NCBI GenBank assembly: GCA_008360975.2
Contig: CM039182.1
Location: forward strand, 108,304,443-108,368,442
DNA: 64,000 nt
From: Lichenostomus cassidix
Lineage: Eukaryota; Chordata; Aves; Passeriformes; Meliphagidae
Reading direction: 5' to 3'
The notes below the pieces were generated by a model. It was not told the DNA's origin and did no database searches. It saw only the letters and a program-made list of their open reading frames with translations. Of this stretch, positions 1-15,100 are shown piece by piece. How positions within the stretch are numbered: position 1 is the first letter of the stretch; every line of letters begins with the position of its first letter. A program made the translations under genes and the position numbers.

Positions 1-27
1 AGTTTCTAAAGGTAATGTTCCACTAAC

Positions 28-173
28 CTTTTTTGATGAAAAGAATGATTGAAAGACTCTGGATAATGAAGACTTGTCTTAATAAGATTAGAAAGCTGCT
101 CTGGTGTTGGTCTTGCAGGTACCGGTGTGTTTTCTGGCCGAAAAAACTTTAAGAGAACTGTTTGTGGTAGTTC
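28..173 (-). CDS. TRAPPC8: TRAPPC8 exon 27 (residues 1272-1319 plus 2 nt), last exon in window
   Basis: 146 nt encoding ELPQTVLLKFFRPENTPV, then IKTSLHYPESFNHSFHQK. The acceptor is tttcag|GAACTAC; the donor AAAAAG|gttagt is 27 nt from the window edge. It leaves in phase 2. The following exon(s), about 110 residues in human, are outside the window. Confidence 0.96.
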
Positions 174-3100
174 CTGAAACAAATTCAGAATAACATTCAA
201 AATAGTAACATAAAGTACAAAAAGTCCAGCCACAGAAGTTATAATTTTCCATTATGAATTATAGCTTGTAAGGGAAACAAGTCTGCAGCATCACGAAGCT
301 CCCATTTTTTTCCAACATGGTTTGTATTTAAGCATGCTGGATGAGGAACTGATACCATTTAGCTATTACCTTCTTTTGAGACAGATTTCAAAGTTGCTTG
401 TGAAAACACGTATTTCTGCAAGTTTCACAAAAGCACGCTATTGCAGTGGTTTGTTAGTGTTTGGGTTTGCTTCTAGGGAAAAGGGACAGCACTTACACTG
501 TTCCTTACCCAGCAGCTGTACCTGACAACAAAAAAATTCATCACCTGCCTTAGGAAGTTCAAAATCAGAAAGCCAATGCACAAGTTTCCCAGAATAGATC
601 CAAAGTACAGCAAACAAATTTAGAGGAACATGTTAATGCTGACAGAATGATTTAATAACTGAGTATCTTTAAAATTGCATAACAAGCACTTGCAGATGTG
701 AAAGTCACTTTTGTCCCCAGCTGAAAGCCCAAGACAAGCACTGGCACACTGCTTGGGATTACCTCTAACCCTTTGGATGGAATGAGTCTCTGAAGCAGAA
801 GAAATTATGTAATACAGAAAGCTGCAACCAGCCTGCATTTGGTGCAGCATTTCTGTCCAACATGATCTAATCTGTTTTGTGAGCAGGATTTATTCAGAAA
901 GGGGTTGCCTTTTAGTATTTTCTTTTGAACCTATTCTGCAGAAAGTCCATGCTTAAAAGAAAAAAAGAATTTGAAGCAGTAAATGTGACTGCCTACTAAA
1001 AATGCATGAAACAAGATTTTTAAAAAGCCACCGGGTTGGTTTAAGTTGGTACAAGGTAAAAAAATTAATACTTTTAATGAAAAGGTGATAGATTGTACCT
1101 TCTAAGTTGAAAAGAAACACTACAGACAATGAAACCTGACCTAAAAATCAAACACACTGAGCATTCTGAAACATGTATGAACACCTTAGTCACCATGCTG
1201 ATAACACCAGGAAGACACCAAATGTTTTAACAGGCTTGCAATTCTTTCCTTCAAAAGGAATAGTAGTTTTCTCAAAAAGTAATTTGAGAAGAAAAAAGGA
1301 TATTCCATAGTAACAATAAAATGTATTTTAAGTGTTGAATGAATTTGGTGTTTCCATCCTACCGTACAGGCATCTAACAAAACTTGACAGCATGAAACAC
1401 AGCAGAGATTATAGGTTTTCATTTAAATTGCTCTCTCCTCTCAAATAACAGTCCAACCAATTTTCAAGGCTGCCTTCAACCACACAGCAATACTCTGCAT
1501 ACTGTAGTTTGCCCTAGAATCAATTACCTGTTCCAAGTCCTCCCAATCAGAATTCCCGAGTATTTTTTTAAAACCCTACAAAAGACAAATACGAATATTT
1601 ACCTCTACAAGCAGACAAGAACATCACGAAATGCAGCAGGAACATTTACTGATGAAACTGCAGAGTTCCATTAATATTTCAAACCTTTAGTTCTAATATT
1701 ACACCTCTGTTGAAGGACTGGAAAGCAGTAAAATTAATAATTTACCAACAGAGAGTCAGAAAAGATGTCTATCTCTCCAGGTTCAGCTGCTCAAACTCTA
1801 GGCTTTTTGTGATTGTGTACCTAGAACAAAGGCTAAGATATGCCATTTAGCCCGTGCTTCTCTTACCTAACGCATGGTTCAGGAAAGAATTAAGCACTTC
1901 AAAATGTTAAGTAAGAAGATACTTAGAGACAGCTAATAGAGACAGCTTATAAATACTAACTTTAAGGACACATTGAACTCCTGCCTTACTCTGGAGATTG
2001 TGAAATTGGATCAGGGCTTATAAAAAACCGAACCAAAAGCCCATACCTACCTGGCACCTGTACCCTCCCTTCAAGAACTTACACCAAGCAGAAACAGCCC
2101 TATACTTAGAAAAAAAGTAAAAGAAAAATCAAAAACTAAACAGGTGATATTTTGTCACTGAACTCCTAGATTATCAGCCCAAGTGGAATATTGCCTTCAA
2201 AAAGAAAAAAAAAAAAAAAAAACAAAAGAAGAAATTCTGACACCTAAAATCTGCTTGTTAACCCAGTGTGGTTCTTTGCAAAGCCTCCAAAAGTGTCACA
2301 AGATCCAGTAGCCAGCATAAACTGCATACAAGAAGGCCACATCAATGCTTAAGATCGTCCCTTTCAAAAACCAGTTATGGTGTAATTTGAGTGTCTCGTC
2401 CATACAAACTGGTAGAGGTAGAGAGGCTTGACTGAAAGAGAATGCATAACAAGAGATCGGAAGAAGAGTGTGTTTTTGTTATTGTTCTAAATTTCATTTT
2501 TAAGCTGCATTTTTAAGCTTTCTGGGTTTTGACTAGAAATACACAACAGGCATTAGCACCAGAACTGCAGTGGTCCCTCAGTTATGTTCCAAAAGCTACA
2601 AACTGCACAAATGGTGCTTGGAAAGTTTTTTTAATTTTTAGAGAGCTTCTTGCTGCCCAAAACCATTTACAAAAGGCCAGTTCCAAACAAATACACTCAA
2701 AGCTAGACACAGGCTTACTGTTTCAAATAGAATAATCTCAAAATCGTCACTTATTTGGTAGTTACCAAAAAAGTCCAGACATTCAGAGTCTGGTATCTTG
2801 CTACTTTGAAATAGTTATATACCATCCCTACATAGACTTCTGTAATTGTATTTTAGTTATTTACAGTGGTTTCAGATCTCTCCGGCGCTTATACTACGCT
2901 AAAAGCTAAAAAGGCAACATTTAAACTGTTCAAAGCATCTTTTGATAAATAGACATCTACCCATAATACACTCCTTAATATTTCAGACTGCATTTTCAAA
3001 TTCAAAAGTTCTTCCTTTTCCATCAGATCGATGAAGTGATGGTATCCTAACATACAGTCACTTCAAAAGACTTTTTATACATAATACTACACAACTTAAA

Positions 3101-6100
3101 ACTTTTCAGCTTCAAAAACAATATTCTTAAAAACTGGATCAATGTGCTCTTAAGCACACCAGGAAAAGGTAAGCACTGCAATTTGATTTTCAGGTTTTAT
3201 GGAAAATTAGCATATTTGCCCCATAAACCACAAGTCACACATAGCCAAAAGGATTATTGACGACATGCTTTGTCAAGTATTAAGAACCAATATGCACAGC
3301 ACAGAAGAAAATTCAGGAGTTTCCTCTTTTGGTTAAGCTAAGCATAAGTAAAAGCAGAATATATGAAAGGAACAGAATGAGAGTGAGACATCTAAGTGAT
3401 GTGCTTTTTTTTCCCTTTGCCATTTTAGATCTGAGAACTTCAACTTTAAAACCTCAGTTTTAAATTGCTTCCTTCAACATGTGACTCATCTACATTCATT
3501 CTAGTTCTCAACTACAGAAATTACAACTCCAGGAACAGTATTTTACTGACACCAAGAATAATAAATTTGAAAACAAATACCATCAGCTCTGTGGTCTATA
3601 ATGGGTAAAGCAGCAGATCAAATGCTGCAGCTATTGGGAATATTTAATTCATGACAATAATGTAAGCTGGTCCTCCCAAATTGGTACTGTATCTGATACA
3701 TTAATTGATACAACACAGTGAAAAATGTTCAGCTCTTGATGTAATTTACTCTTAAGAAGTTTGCTTTTTCCCTACCAAGGCGGTTTAAGGAAAGTCTTAA
3801 ATCCATTCCAACAATCTGTGTTTTATGCAAGCATCTCTTCCCACGTATTCTGTAAAAAAAATCTGGAACTAGCAAAAGATGTCACTTCCAGTAATAGTTA
3901 GGAAAAACAGTTATTTAAATCCTATTCTCCTACATTTCAAGAATTCCTGCTTCCAACGAAACGGTTGCTGATTCACTAAGCTGCACATTTTTTAAGAAGC
4001 GGTGTTACCAAAAATTATTCTCTCTGAAGTGAAATACTGCCAAAAAGCCTGCATCCATCCTGGATGATTTTATAGATTTTACTTTGGGCTAGCACTGGTC
4101 TAATTCACAGGACTAAATGTGCAGCCCAGAAGAACATGTGCATGATGTGCAGTCCTGAAGCACATCTGGAAAAGATGGATGCTACTCCCAACATGCCAAC
4201 ATTCAAATGACAAACCTCTAGGCTGCTTCTCACCTTCCATCAGTGTGAAGTCTTTGCAAACCAGAAGTATGGCAAATGCCCTAGGTATCACACTATTACT
4301 TCCTTCCAACCATATTACACTGCACTTTGCCTTTGGAATCTTTTGGATTGAATTCACCAGATTACAAAACCAGGGAAGAGTGCAGTAGGAAATAATATTA
4401 ATCAACAGCCCTGACTGTGACTGGATGTTTAATGCATTTAAGTTTGTCCCTTCACTAATTTAAGTCAGAGAGATCAAGAAGAGACAGAATAACTGCATTT
4501 CAGATACAATCTTATGCTGATCTTCAGTTAAAACTACCTGATTAACTACCAAAAAGCATGTTTTAGAAGAAAGACAGAACCTATAGCAGTATCATTGTCA
4601 AAAAAATCAGCCATGTTTTACAAATACTCAGCTGATTTTACAGGTGAGGCTTTTATTACTTGGACTGAAATGGATCCATTCAAAGCTATTCACTTTACTT
4701 AGACCTTGATGTGATTTTTTTTTCTTCATATATTGTTGCCTGCAACAATTAACATATCACTTTGTGGCACCTTCAGTGTTTCAGATTCAAGGCAACAAAC
4801 TATATTTAGCATTCTTCCCCTACCTTTAGCCAAAGGACATTTTCTCAAAAATGCAAATGAGAGGAAGGATAAGAAGATAAACGCTTTGCATATTATCTAG
4901 AGATTACTGTATGAAACAACTAAACACTAACAAAATCAATATTCCGTGAATGTTCCTTCAGCATACTACATGTTATGACTCCAAACTTCTGGAACACAAA
5001 GGTGTACGTAGCTCATCACATCTCCTGGCAAGTCTACTGTATCCAGTAGCCTATGCTCAAAAGTGGTGATACTTGTTATACAAAAAAACCCTGCAGTGCA
5101 AATACCACCACCAATCTGTATTCAGTGACACAAATCAGTTTTAAAGTCATATTTACTGTAGTGGTTGGAATGAAAAAATATTAGAATTCATAATTTTATT
5201 TTGAACAAACATGGGAAAAGGTGGCACATGCATTTGAGCATCACGAACTTGCACAGAATTCTATCATTATTTACGTTTTTAATACATGGGTACATACAGA
5301 AATTTTGCCCAGAAAAAACGTTTTAGCCTTTAACCACACCCCATTGTATCCAGAGGTTTTATCTTGATTTTGTACTACAGTAAGTTATGCTACTGCAATA
5401 CAGGAATACTTGCACCCTGCTGTCTGTTCCACATCCCTGTCGTGCATTAAATGTCGCACAAGGAACCAGGCAGAAATAACCACCCATCACTGTGGCTCAG
5501 TCAGCAGCCTAACATCTTACATAATTAGGATGACTTTTTATCAGTTAACCCAATCTACCAGCAATTGCTGGAACAACAAACATAACAGTGCCAAAGAATA
5601 TCAGTCTCCTCTATTTACTACAGTGCTTTACTGCAGCTTTGTTTCCCTGAAGTAGAAGAAGCTTGTGTAAATCCAAAACTACATCTTTAGAAGCTGGCAA
5701 AGAGTTAATCTGAGATACACTATAACTGACCACACAGCAGAAGCCAACCAGTACAGAGAATTTGACCAAAAGATAAAGTAAGTGATCTCAATTTGTTCAA
5801 CAGAGTTATCTGATTAATTTAGCAAAGATTTGAGCCATTTCTCAGAGAACTAAAAGCAATAAAGGCGGTGCAGAGAGAGATTTTGTTCGTGTTTCTTCCA
5901 TGACCACTGAGAGACTGCTCTTGGCTGGGGATAGGTCTCTGTTTCTGCTACACAAAAATTCCTTTGCTGGATACAGCAGTATGGAGCAGAAGGCAATTAA
6001 GTTAAGAAGAAAGTCACTGTGGAGGAGCAACAAATAAAACTCAGCAATAAATGCAGAGTGGACTCTTGTATCCTAGGTGACACCCTGTTCAGAATCTGCA

Positions 6101-9100
6101 ATTATTTTTTTTTCCCCGAGATCAGAGCAGGCCTCTATCATTTATGAACTGGTAACCCGAATGTGCTGGTAAAAAGCATGCTCCTCCATCTCCCTCTGCT
6201 GTCAAGTCCTCAGAAAACAACTTCAATACTGTCAGCACAAGGCAAATCAAGAACAGTCTAGACCTTCCAATCCTGCTCATGACTTAAGAGAATAAATACA
6301 GGCTTACAAGATAAAACTATATACTGAAAATATTAAGCCAGAAGTAAAATTTGGATTTGGGATTTTCTACCACCAGTCCTCTCCAGCTTTTTACTGCTTG
6401 TGTTACTTTAATGCAAAAGCAAGATAATTGAAAAACAATATCCAATTCTGAAGAGCCTAAGTATATTAACTTTCCTATCTAACCTCATTTAATTTTATTT
6501 TGGTGATTATTTTAATTCTGAAATGCGGACTGAATGAAGTAAACTGCTGCAAAATCTCAAATTAATTGTTATACCTCACCTTCTACCTCAGGGCAGTATA
6601 TCTGCTCTCCTCACAGTATCAAGAGCCAATTAAAAAAAGCAGTACACAAGAATAGGCAATTTCTCAATTCTTAGCAGTCCTGAAATCACAGGTTCTTAAA
6701 ATTCATGCTAACTCTGGGCTTTGGTTATCATGAAGACACAGAATTTACATGTTGATTAAAAAAAAACCTAACCACCAACTACTTATACCAGATTTCAACT
6801 GCATGATAATGCAGATGCTTTTTTGCTTCCAACCAATGTACAGAATGCTTCAAAGGAAGTATGCTCCTCATGCTGAAGGAAGTGAATACAATAATCAATG
6901 TAGAATCTATAGGAAGATAATTGTAATAAAACCTGTTCAGAAACAGATTTTAGAGAATGCTAATATAGTAGCATACATTACTCAAAAAAAAAAAAAAAAA
7001 GGAGGGTACATACGGATGCTCCTTATTGCTGGCAGGATTACTTTCTTTAGTTTGAAATTGCATGTGATACAGACGGAGTTCCAGTCAACAACAAATGCAA
7101 ATTTCTACCCATAGTACATTCAGTCATTTGTTTATTTTAGGATGCAGATGTGATTCATTTCTATTTTCTCTTCCTATCCATTTGTGAGAATCAGAAGTTC
7201 ACGGTATTTTCTCTCCTAAACTTAGATGTCTACAGTGTGATCTACTGTTCTACTACACATTAAGACAAGAAAAGTAATACCTGAGGGGGCAATTGTCGTA
7301 AGACTAATACAGCCTCTTGTACTACTCAGCATAGCTAGAGCCCATGTATGCAAATCCCATTTATTTCATAGCACAAAGAATTAAATAGAAAAAATTATCT
7401 TAGCGATGTACAAACACTTAAAGGCTTATGAACCAAAGCCAAATGCACAGGTTCAGAGTAATTCACTACTTGCATTATAGAATGGTATTTATAGGAAGAC
7501 ATTTGTCTTGCATTGTTTTCTTGACTAAATTAATAAGTAGTACTCTTTGCTGCAACTTTAAGTAAGAGGTCACTAAAAGCTACATATTATGTTTGCAATG
7601 TTGGTAAAAACATAAGAAGAATGGCTACAAAACAAGAAGGAACAGTAATGTGCTGCTCAGCAGAAGACTAAACATGTGCAAGACTTTCTCTCTTATTCTG
7701 CACATTAATCTTCTTCAACCATGTAAACTGAATCTAGTACAGATGCTTTTACAGAACCTTATCTGTAACTTCCACAGCTGTTACCGATTCATGTATCAGA
7801 AGACAGCCACCAGTTTCTTATAGATGCTGTTTTCTTTCATGAAGCAAAACAACTGTAAATATCACCATTTTACTATTAATTTTGCTATGAAATAATCATT
7901 ACCTCAGGTTCATTAAAAAGTTTCAGGTTCCACCCAGAAATGCTACAGAACAGTTTACTCCAACAACTGCTCATCAATATACTTACCTGCATATTGCTCT
8001 TCTCATGTTTCAACTCAGCCTGGCTATTTCAATACAGACAACTAAGCAAACCTGAAGTCAGTCAATATTAATTATTTAGCAATAACATGTATCTGATGTT
8101 AAGATTTTACAAAAGCTTCCACTTACATACAAGAGAATTCATTAAGTCCATTTAGAGAAAGAGCAATTGTAAAGGAAAACTTCACAGTAGATTACCTGCT
8201 TCTGAGGAAATGAAACGGCCTCCTTCCCAACTGTGTTAAGGGCAACATGATGCTGGCCCTCCAAAATAAGCTGCTTGTTGTCTTCCACAACATATGCCTA
8301 CAGAACATAGTACAAGGACATTTGCAGACCAGAAAGTATCACAAGATTCATAACACAGAATTACTGACTGCCCCTTAAGTGGAACATGCTGTAATGATCA
8401 AAACTTAGAGGCTAGCATGACATATTTATGCCAATGCTTAATATCTGCATCCCGGGAAACGAGACTCTCTTCTTCAAAGCAGAGTGGGCCACCCTTACAG
8501 TTCTATAAGAGCAAGTATTAACAAACCTCTTAGTTTAAGATTTCATAATTTTCTCTTTTAAAAGAAAACTTAGAAGAACTGGGTGCATCCTGAGTAATGT
8601 AAACCATTTAAGGACATTTATTACAGTAATAGATACGAAGACTATCTTTGCTTCTTGCATCATTAGAGTTAATTTGACTGTTTTCAGAAAAAAAAAAAAA
8701 ATCACCCATAAATTTCATATGCATATGCCTGAAGTTCAGGATGCCATATTAAATTATTTCCTAACAGTAATGTTTCATGTCCAAATTACCGCAAAGGCCA
8801 CAACCATACATACCTTCCACAGTACCACAATGTTCAAATCGACTTCACTGCATCTTTGTATCAATCTAACTGTTTCATCAAACGATTGTTTCACTGCCCT
8901 TTGAGATGCATGAGTATGAGACTGCACATGTGTACTTTTAAATTCAGAGGATAAGCTTTGGAAAAAGAAGTCTGCACAAGGACTGGCTGAACTTATGATC
9001 TACAAGAAAAAAAAAAAAGGAAGAAAGTGTTCAGAACAGGATGCAAGCTGACACAAGTAGCTCTAACAGAGCTGATCACTGTAGCATTTCAGTTCCATTA

Positions 9101-12100
9101 TCCCACTTTGCTTCCCTTTGCATGCCTACAGGATGACAGACACCTTGGTGTCAGTGCCTGACCTGTTAGAGATCAGCCTTACATAAAGGGCTCTCTAAGA
9201 CAACATAGGGAAACAGAGCTATAACTTGCTACTTTAAAACTACAAATAAAAAACTTGGAAATAGGGGCTTTTATTATCACCAAGCAGGCTGCTGGGATAT
9301 ACCAAGTCTAGTAGAGAGAGCTGAAGCATCCAACTAAGTCACATGCAACTCATTTCTGTTGATCAATATTTTCCTCAGGTTAGCTAGATTTGTCAAAGTT
9401 GGAAAGATACACTCTGCTAGCAATAGCATATCCCGGTGCACAAACAGAAGTGTGGTGCTGTTTGTCAATCATTTGTGCCAAGCCCTTCCAATACCAAAAG
9501 AAACCAACACATGGTAAGGAAACTGGTTTTTAACTGATACTTGTCTCCTGTTGGAGACAACAGGATAACCAAGCAACTTTAGCTTCCCAACACCTCCCTT
9601 TCAAAAATGCCAAATTTTCCAGACTATGCCATTGCAGAGTTGCTGATTATTGCACTAGCAGAATGCTGACACCCAGGAAGACAACCTGCTTTTTAGGAGT
9701 AACTATCCAGAAGGGAGGGAACCCCTTTTCCCCCACTGTAATAAAATGTTCTCTAGGAAAGCTGAAGTTCCAACAGCTCAGACTGCAACTTCAAAAATGT
9801 CAAGAGGGATCATCTACCTCAGATTTTTAGTCCTAACTTCAATTTATATGACTATGAGATGAAATGGCAGTGAGTAAGTTTTCTTTGGCCTTTAAAAACT
9901 GAGCACATATAGGAAAACTGCACACTCAGCATAAAATAAGCAATCTGACATCCAACTAACTAAATCCACTATGCAGATTTTTGATCCGATGGAAGTGGCC
10001 TACTTTGCTTAGATTTTAGAAAAGCATTTGCTGTACTAAGATAATTTGCTAAAAGGATTATCCAATACCTGTATGTTTAAAAAAGATTAGAAGAGCATGG
10101 TAGTGTAGAATCCTAAACTTCTAGAAAAATCAGACTCCTTGAACTGACTGCAACGTACCATAGTAGTTTTGAAATTCTGGTACTGACATCCATTAGTTTC
10201 CCAGTTTTTAAAATAAGCTGTAATTTTATAATTTTTAACTTCTCTTAGTAAAAATAAAATAAGGAACAAGAATTTGATACCTACAGACCTCTATGAGAAA
10301 ACTAATGAGCTAGGATATTTAAAATATTTAGTATCTTATTTAACTTATTTAAAATAACTATCAACTTAATTAAAATAACTACTCTGAAGAGCTGAAAAGG
10401 AAGAAAAAGCATTCATAAAAAAAGCTGGTATTGCAATGTGATCCCAAAGTAGTTCAGCTGTGGAGCTCAGATCCTAAAATTCTTGACTATACGCTAGCCT
10501 ATGTTACCTTATCACCTCTTTGTCCTTTCACATGACAGGGACACCTTGCACAAGACAAAATATGCCGTTGTAACCATCCACCTACCTGTTCATTTCCAAA
10601 GACAATATCTGCAAATGTGTAATTTTCTAAGGGATAAAAAGAGAAAGCACTGTTTTAGCGTCATGAGAAGCCACAACTTCAGCACACAGTATCCAAAGAG
10701 TATTCTTTTCAAAAAGTTACTACATTCAGGAAAGCACCTACCTTCTGAGTTTTTGCATCTCACTGCTTTAAAACATAACTTTGCTCTCTCTCTGCTAGCG
10801 AGTTTAGTATCTGAAAGAAAAAAGTTTCAAGACATTTTTTTTCACTCTAAGCATAATCAGAGTCTCCCTAGACAAAAGTCGGTCTTGAACATTCACAAAC
10901 AGGAACCACACTGACGACACCCAACAAGCACAGCTAATCAGGAATAGCAACTGCACACAACACAACCATATTTCTGGTGAGGAAAGTTATCAGCCACCCC
11001 AGATATGGATTTCTCTACATCACAGTAATAATTTACCTGTAAATTAACCTGGTTTTTAAAATAACTTACCTGTAAATATACATTTATTGAAACACAAACA
11101 AAAGAAGGGCTTTCGTATGCTTGAAATAGACAAAGGTTTTGGAAACTAATTATTCTGAAAGCCAAATGCAGCTCCTTATAAGATTCTTTTAAAGTTTTTA
11201 TTAGGCAGAAACGAGACTTGCCATCACTTTGGTGATAAAGATACACACCTTTGTCTCCAGAGATGTTAACAGATTTTTGAAGCTTCCAGTGCTTGCTATT
11301 GCTTGAAACTTGCACTATATGGAATTCCTTAACACCCGTCTCACTCTAAAGAAGAGACAAAAGTTACATCAAAGAAAACCAATCACAATTGTGATGTGCT
11401 ACATTGCACAGTAAGTGTACACTGAAAGGTGGCACTGTTAGAATCTTAATTTAACTCATTATTCACACCATTCATAACACATTATTCACACCATTCATAA
11501 CATTCAGTACTTAGAGACAAGGAGAAATTTCAGACCCACTGTAAAGCAAAGCAACAGTTCCAGATCACAGCAACTTCCAATTCCAGTAAACAAAGCCACA
11601 CAAAGAAGAAATAAGGATCACCCAGAAAAAGACCCACAAGCTAGTATTTTAGATGAAGAATGACTTTAACAAAAACTAGGCTTTTCAACTCCAATGCAGA
11701 ACACTGTCCACAAGGCTACTTAGTTTCTAGGATTACTTTAGGAGCATTGTTAGGTCATAAATCCTAAAAATTGAAGATATATTTAATTTGGTTTTACACA
11801 TATACACACACAATAAAAAATAGCTTTCAGAGTTGGCTTCCTTTCTTGTAAAAGAGTGAGGTGGTAGTGGAAAACTAAGCTACACACTGTTAACTTGGTA
11901 AGTACTTCATAAAAACACTCGTCCCTCCTTAAGAAGTGGACAATATTCACTTCAGTAACTGAAATAAAAACAGAGCATACACACCTTTAAAAGAAAATGG
12001 CAAATCAGCTCAGTGGTTCCATTACTAACTAAGCATCTATTAATTCTATGAATAGATGATTAAATTATCTTGCTTTGTGATTGAAAAAGTGGGAGCAGCT

Positions 12101-15100
12101 TTACCAAAAAAACAAGTAAATTTAAATTAGCACAGTAAGAAAAACTGAGTGTTTTCATCTGCTTTACTAAGTCAATAGATCACACTGTATTTGGATTATA
12201 CTACCAAAAATGTCTTTAGTTTGGTGATAAATGTAAACACAGAAACTTCCTTCAAATTGGAGCTTAAATTCTGACTTTGACATTACCACTAATTCTACCA
12301 GTGTTTTCACTGAAAGATTGCAGGAAGCATACATAGGTCTGAATGAGAATCTTGAAAGCTGCAATCAAGAACATTCATCAGTTTGGAATAAATCTTCCTA
12401 AAAAACACTCTGAACTATAGTCCTGGAATTTGATTAGTATAGGAGACTTCCAAAGAGTTGAGATATAACTTAACATTAATATTCTTTCCAACAATAAGCG
12501 GAATGATCACATATGCAAGGTTTATTTAGTGTTTGCAAAGTTACTATAGAAAAACCTTTTTACTTGAGTCTTGGTTCCTGTGGTAACTCACATCTGCTGA
12601 GCTACAGAAAAGTATTATTATTAATAAAAATAAGAACTTACAGTATTGATATTTTCTACATCCACAAACAGCAACATGTTGTCCCCTCTGCCTTCTTCAT
12701 CCCCAAGTGCATTACTTCTGCAGACAGTAGCCCGAATGTGCAGAGACCGGCTGGTACAAATAACTGCAGTGTGCCTTAATACTCTGTGACTAGGAAAGGA
12801 AGGAAGGGGGAAGAGAGAAGGGAAGAGGGGAAAAAAAGACAACATTCTGAACAACCAGGACTGCCCAGAACATGACATCAAGACATTTAGGTTTTATTTT
12901 TGTCAATATTAAGGCCATTAGACAACTTATTTGTTTCAACCACCAAAGATACACTTTTCACAGAAGATACCCTATCAATACTACATTATTTTTAACCATG
13001 TTGCTGCATGGGTAGGTCCCCTTTAAACACAAAGTTTCTTAGCCAGTGCGAAATACTGGAGAAAAAGGTTCAGGCATTACAGTGACAAAAAATACATCAA
13101 AAATGTTTCAGATGGAAGACAACTGACAGAGTGAAAGCAAATAGACATGTATTGGCACATGGATATCAATAAGCTATCTGATGCCACCAAATGCTTTAGA
13201 AAATAGTTTTTGAGTAAATAAGCCATACATAGATCACTACTTAATCACATCTCTTGCCATAAATATTTATTGGAAAGCACTTAGAATACCACTGCATTCA
13301 GTAAATTCTCCTGAAAAGGGAATAAAAAAAAAGAGAACCAAACAAATGGTACTCTGCCTTTTTCCAGGCATGCTCAATGTCCAGGACAGCACACCCTTTG
13401 TGAAAGTTATCTTCCTGTTTTTTTAAAGATGAGTAGAATTCCGTTCTTAGACCATCAAAACACATGAGCTTTTCCTACATGGAAGCTTTTAGTTACTATA
13501 ATTTACACGTGGAAACATTTTAGAGGCATGTAAAAATTTGATATGCATTACCTACTAAGTATGTTGAAACATCATGTGACACTTGTTTTTGGGAGGGAAA
13601 ATCAGTGGCTTCTTAAACTCTGCTTCATAGTGTCACAATTACAGAAACTTAGAAGTTTTGCAGTTAATATTGAGATATACAGATGCCTGCACAGCTTTCA
13701 AGTGGCACAAATTAAATAATTTTTTGAACACTTAGAAGCTATGCTCAGTCTACAAATAGCACTGATAAACCCAGAGCATTTTGCTTTGCTTAAGTTTCCC
13801 TCAAAACTTCAGGACAGTAGGGAACAAGTACACTCCCCAAACAACCCTCTTCTATCTCTCAAACACTTCCATTTCTGAATACTATGAGTGGTAAGGGGAT
13901 GAATTCCCTGTTCCTACAGACTAGCCTGAAGCCAAATGAAATGCTAACTTGGGTATTTCAGAAGCTGCAGAAAAATCTAAACCAAGGGTGCATTTGCATG
14001 ACTTCAGTTTTGAGAATATGCTATTGATCCACTCTCTCAACCATCTTCAATTTACCCCGCTTTGGTTTACACCACAAACCAGTCTCACAGCATATGAACT
14101 TTGCTACTCTCTCAGAATTAGCCTGGAAAACAAGCTTCAGCCACAAGAATACATTCAGTCCATGTTACTAGAGCTTATCTGAAGTAACCCTGGTACAGAC
14201 ACCAAGTGTCAAGGTTTAGTTTGGGATAGTTAATTTTCTTCACAGTAGCTGGTAAGTGGCCACATTTAGGATTTGTGCTAGAAATAGCTCTAAAATAGGA
14301 ATTTTTTGTTATTGCTGAGCAGGGCTTGCACAGCATCAAGACAGTATCTGCTCCTCACCCCACCAGCTTGCAGGCTGGGGTTGCACAAAAAGGTGGGAAG
14401 GGACATACTGGGACAGCTGACCCACAACTGACCAAAGGGATATTCCATACCATATGGTGTCATGCTCAGCAATAGAACGAGGGAGAAGGAGAAAGCAGGG
14501 CCTGATGACGCGTCTTCCCAAGTAATCATTACACATGATAGAGCCCTCCTTTCCTGGAAACCTGCCTGTCCACAGGAAGTGGTGAATGAATTTCTTCGAG
14601 TTTTTTTTAGTTTGTGGTGTCAAACTTGACTGTGCACTCTCCCAAGATGGTCCAAAAAAGAACTATACAACAGCATGCAAGTCAAACTTGGTATTTAAGC
14701 CCCCCAAGAGAAAAACTTTAAACACAATATAATTACTAATCAAATATTAACTAAGAATAAAATCCTTTCTTCAAGGTAGACAAGATTTTGTTTTATAAAA
14801 TGTAAAAATAAATTAGGTTATAGTTTTTCACCCCATGCCTCAGAAAGACGTTCCAGAGGAACTAAATAGGAAGAAAGTTTGTATTAACGGAATGCTCATT
14901 AACCCTTTTATTAAATTATGTAGTAATTTAATATTTACTACTTCAATAAAAGCAGTGAGGGCTACACAATTTCATATGGAAATTAGATCATATAGTAGAA
15001 AAAATATTGCTTTGAATAGCAGATAATAGGCCATTTTCACATCATCACAATGACTGAGAGAAATTCAATAACATTCACTTTTACCATTAAAATGTTTATA

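Noticed and set aside
6749..7114. 121-codon plus-strand frame in intron 26
   Set aside because: Contains a poly-lysine run from an A tract, has no recognised homology and lies antisense within an intron.
10501..10914. 137-codon plus-strand frame
   Set aside because: Antisense shadow over TRAPPC8 exons 23 and 24 and their introns.
14290..14623. Two minus-strand frames of 79 and 95 codons
   Set aside because: They are antisense readings of the solo LTR.
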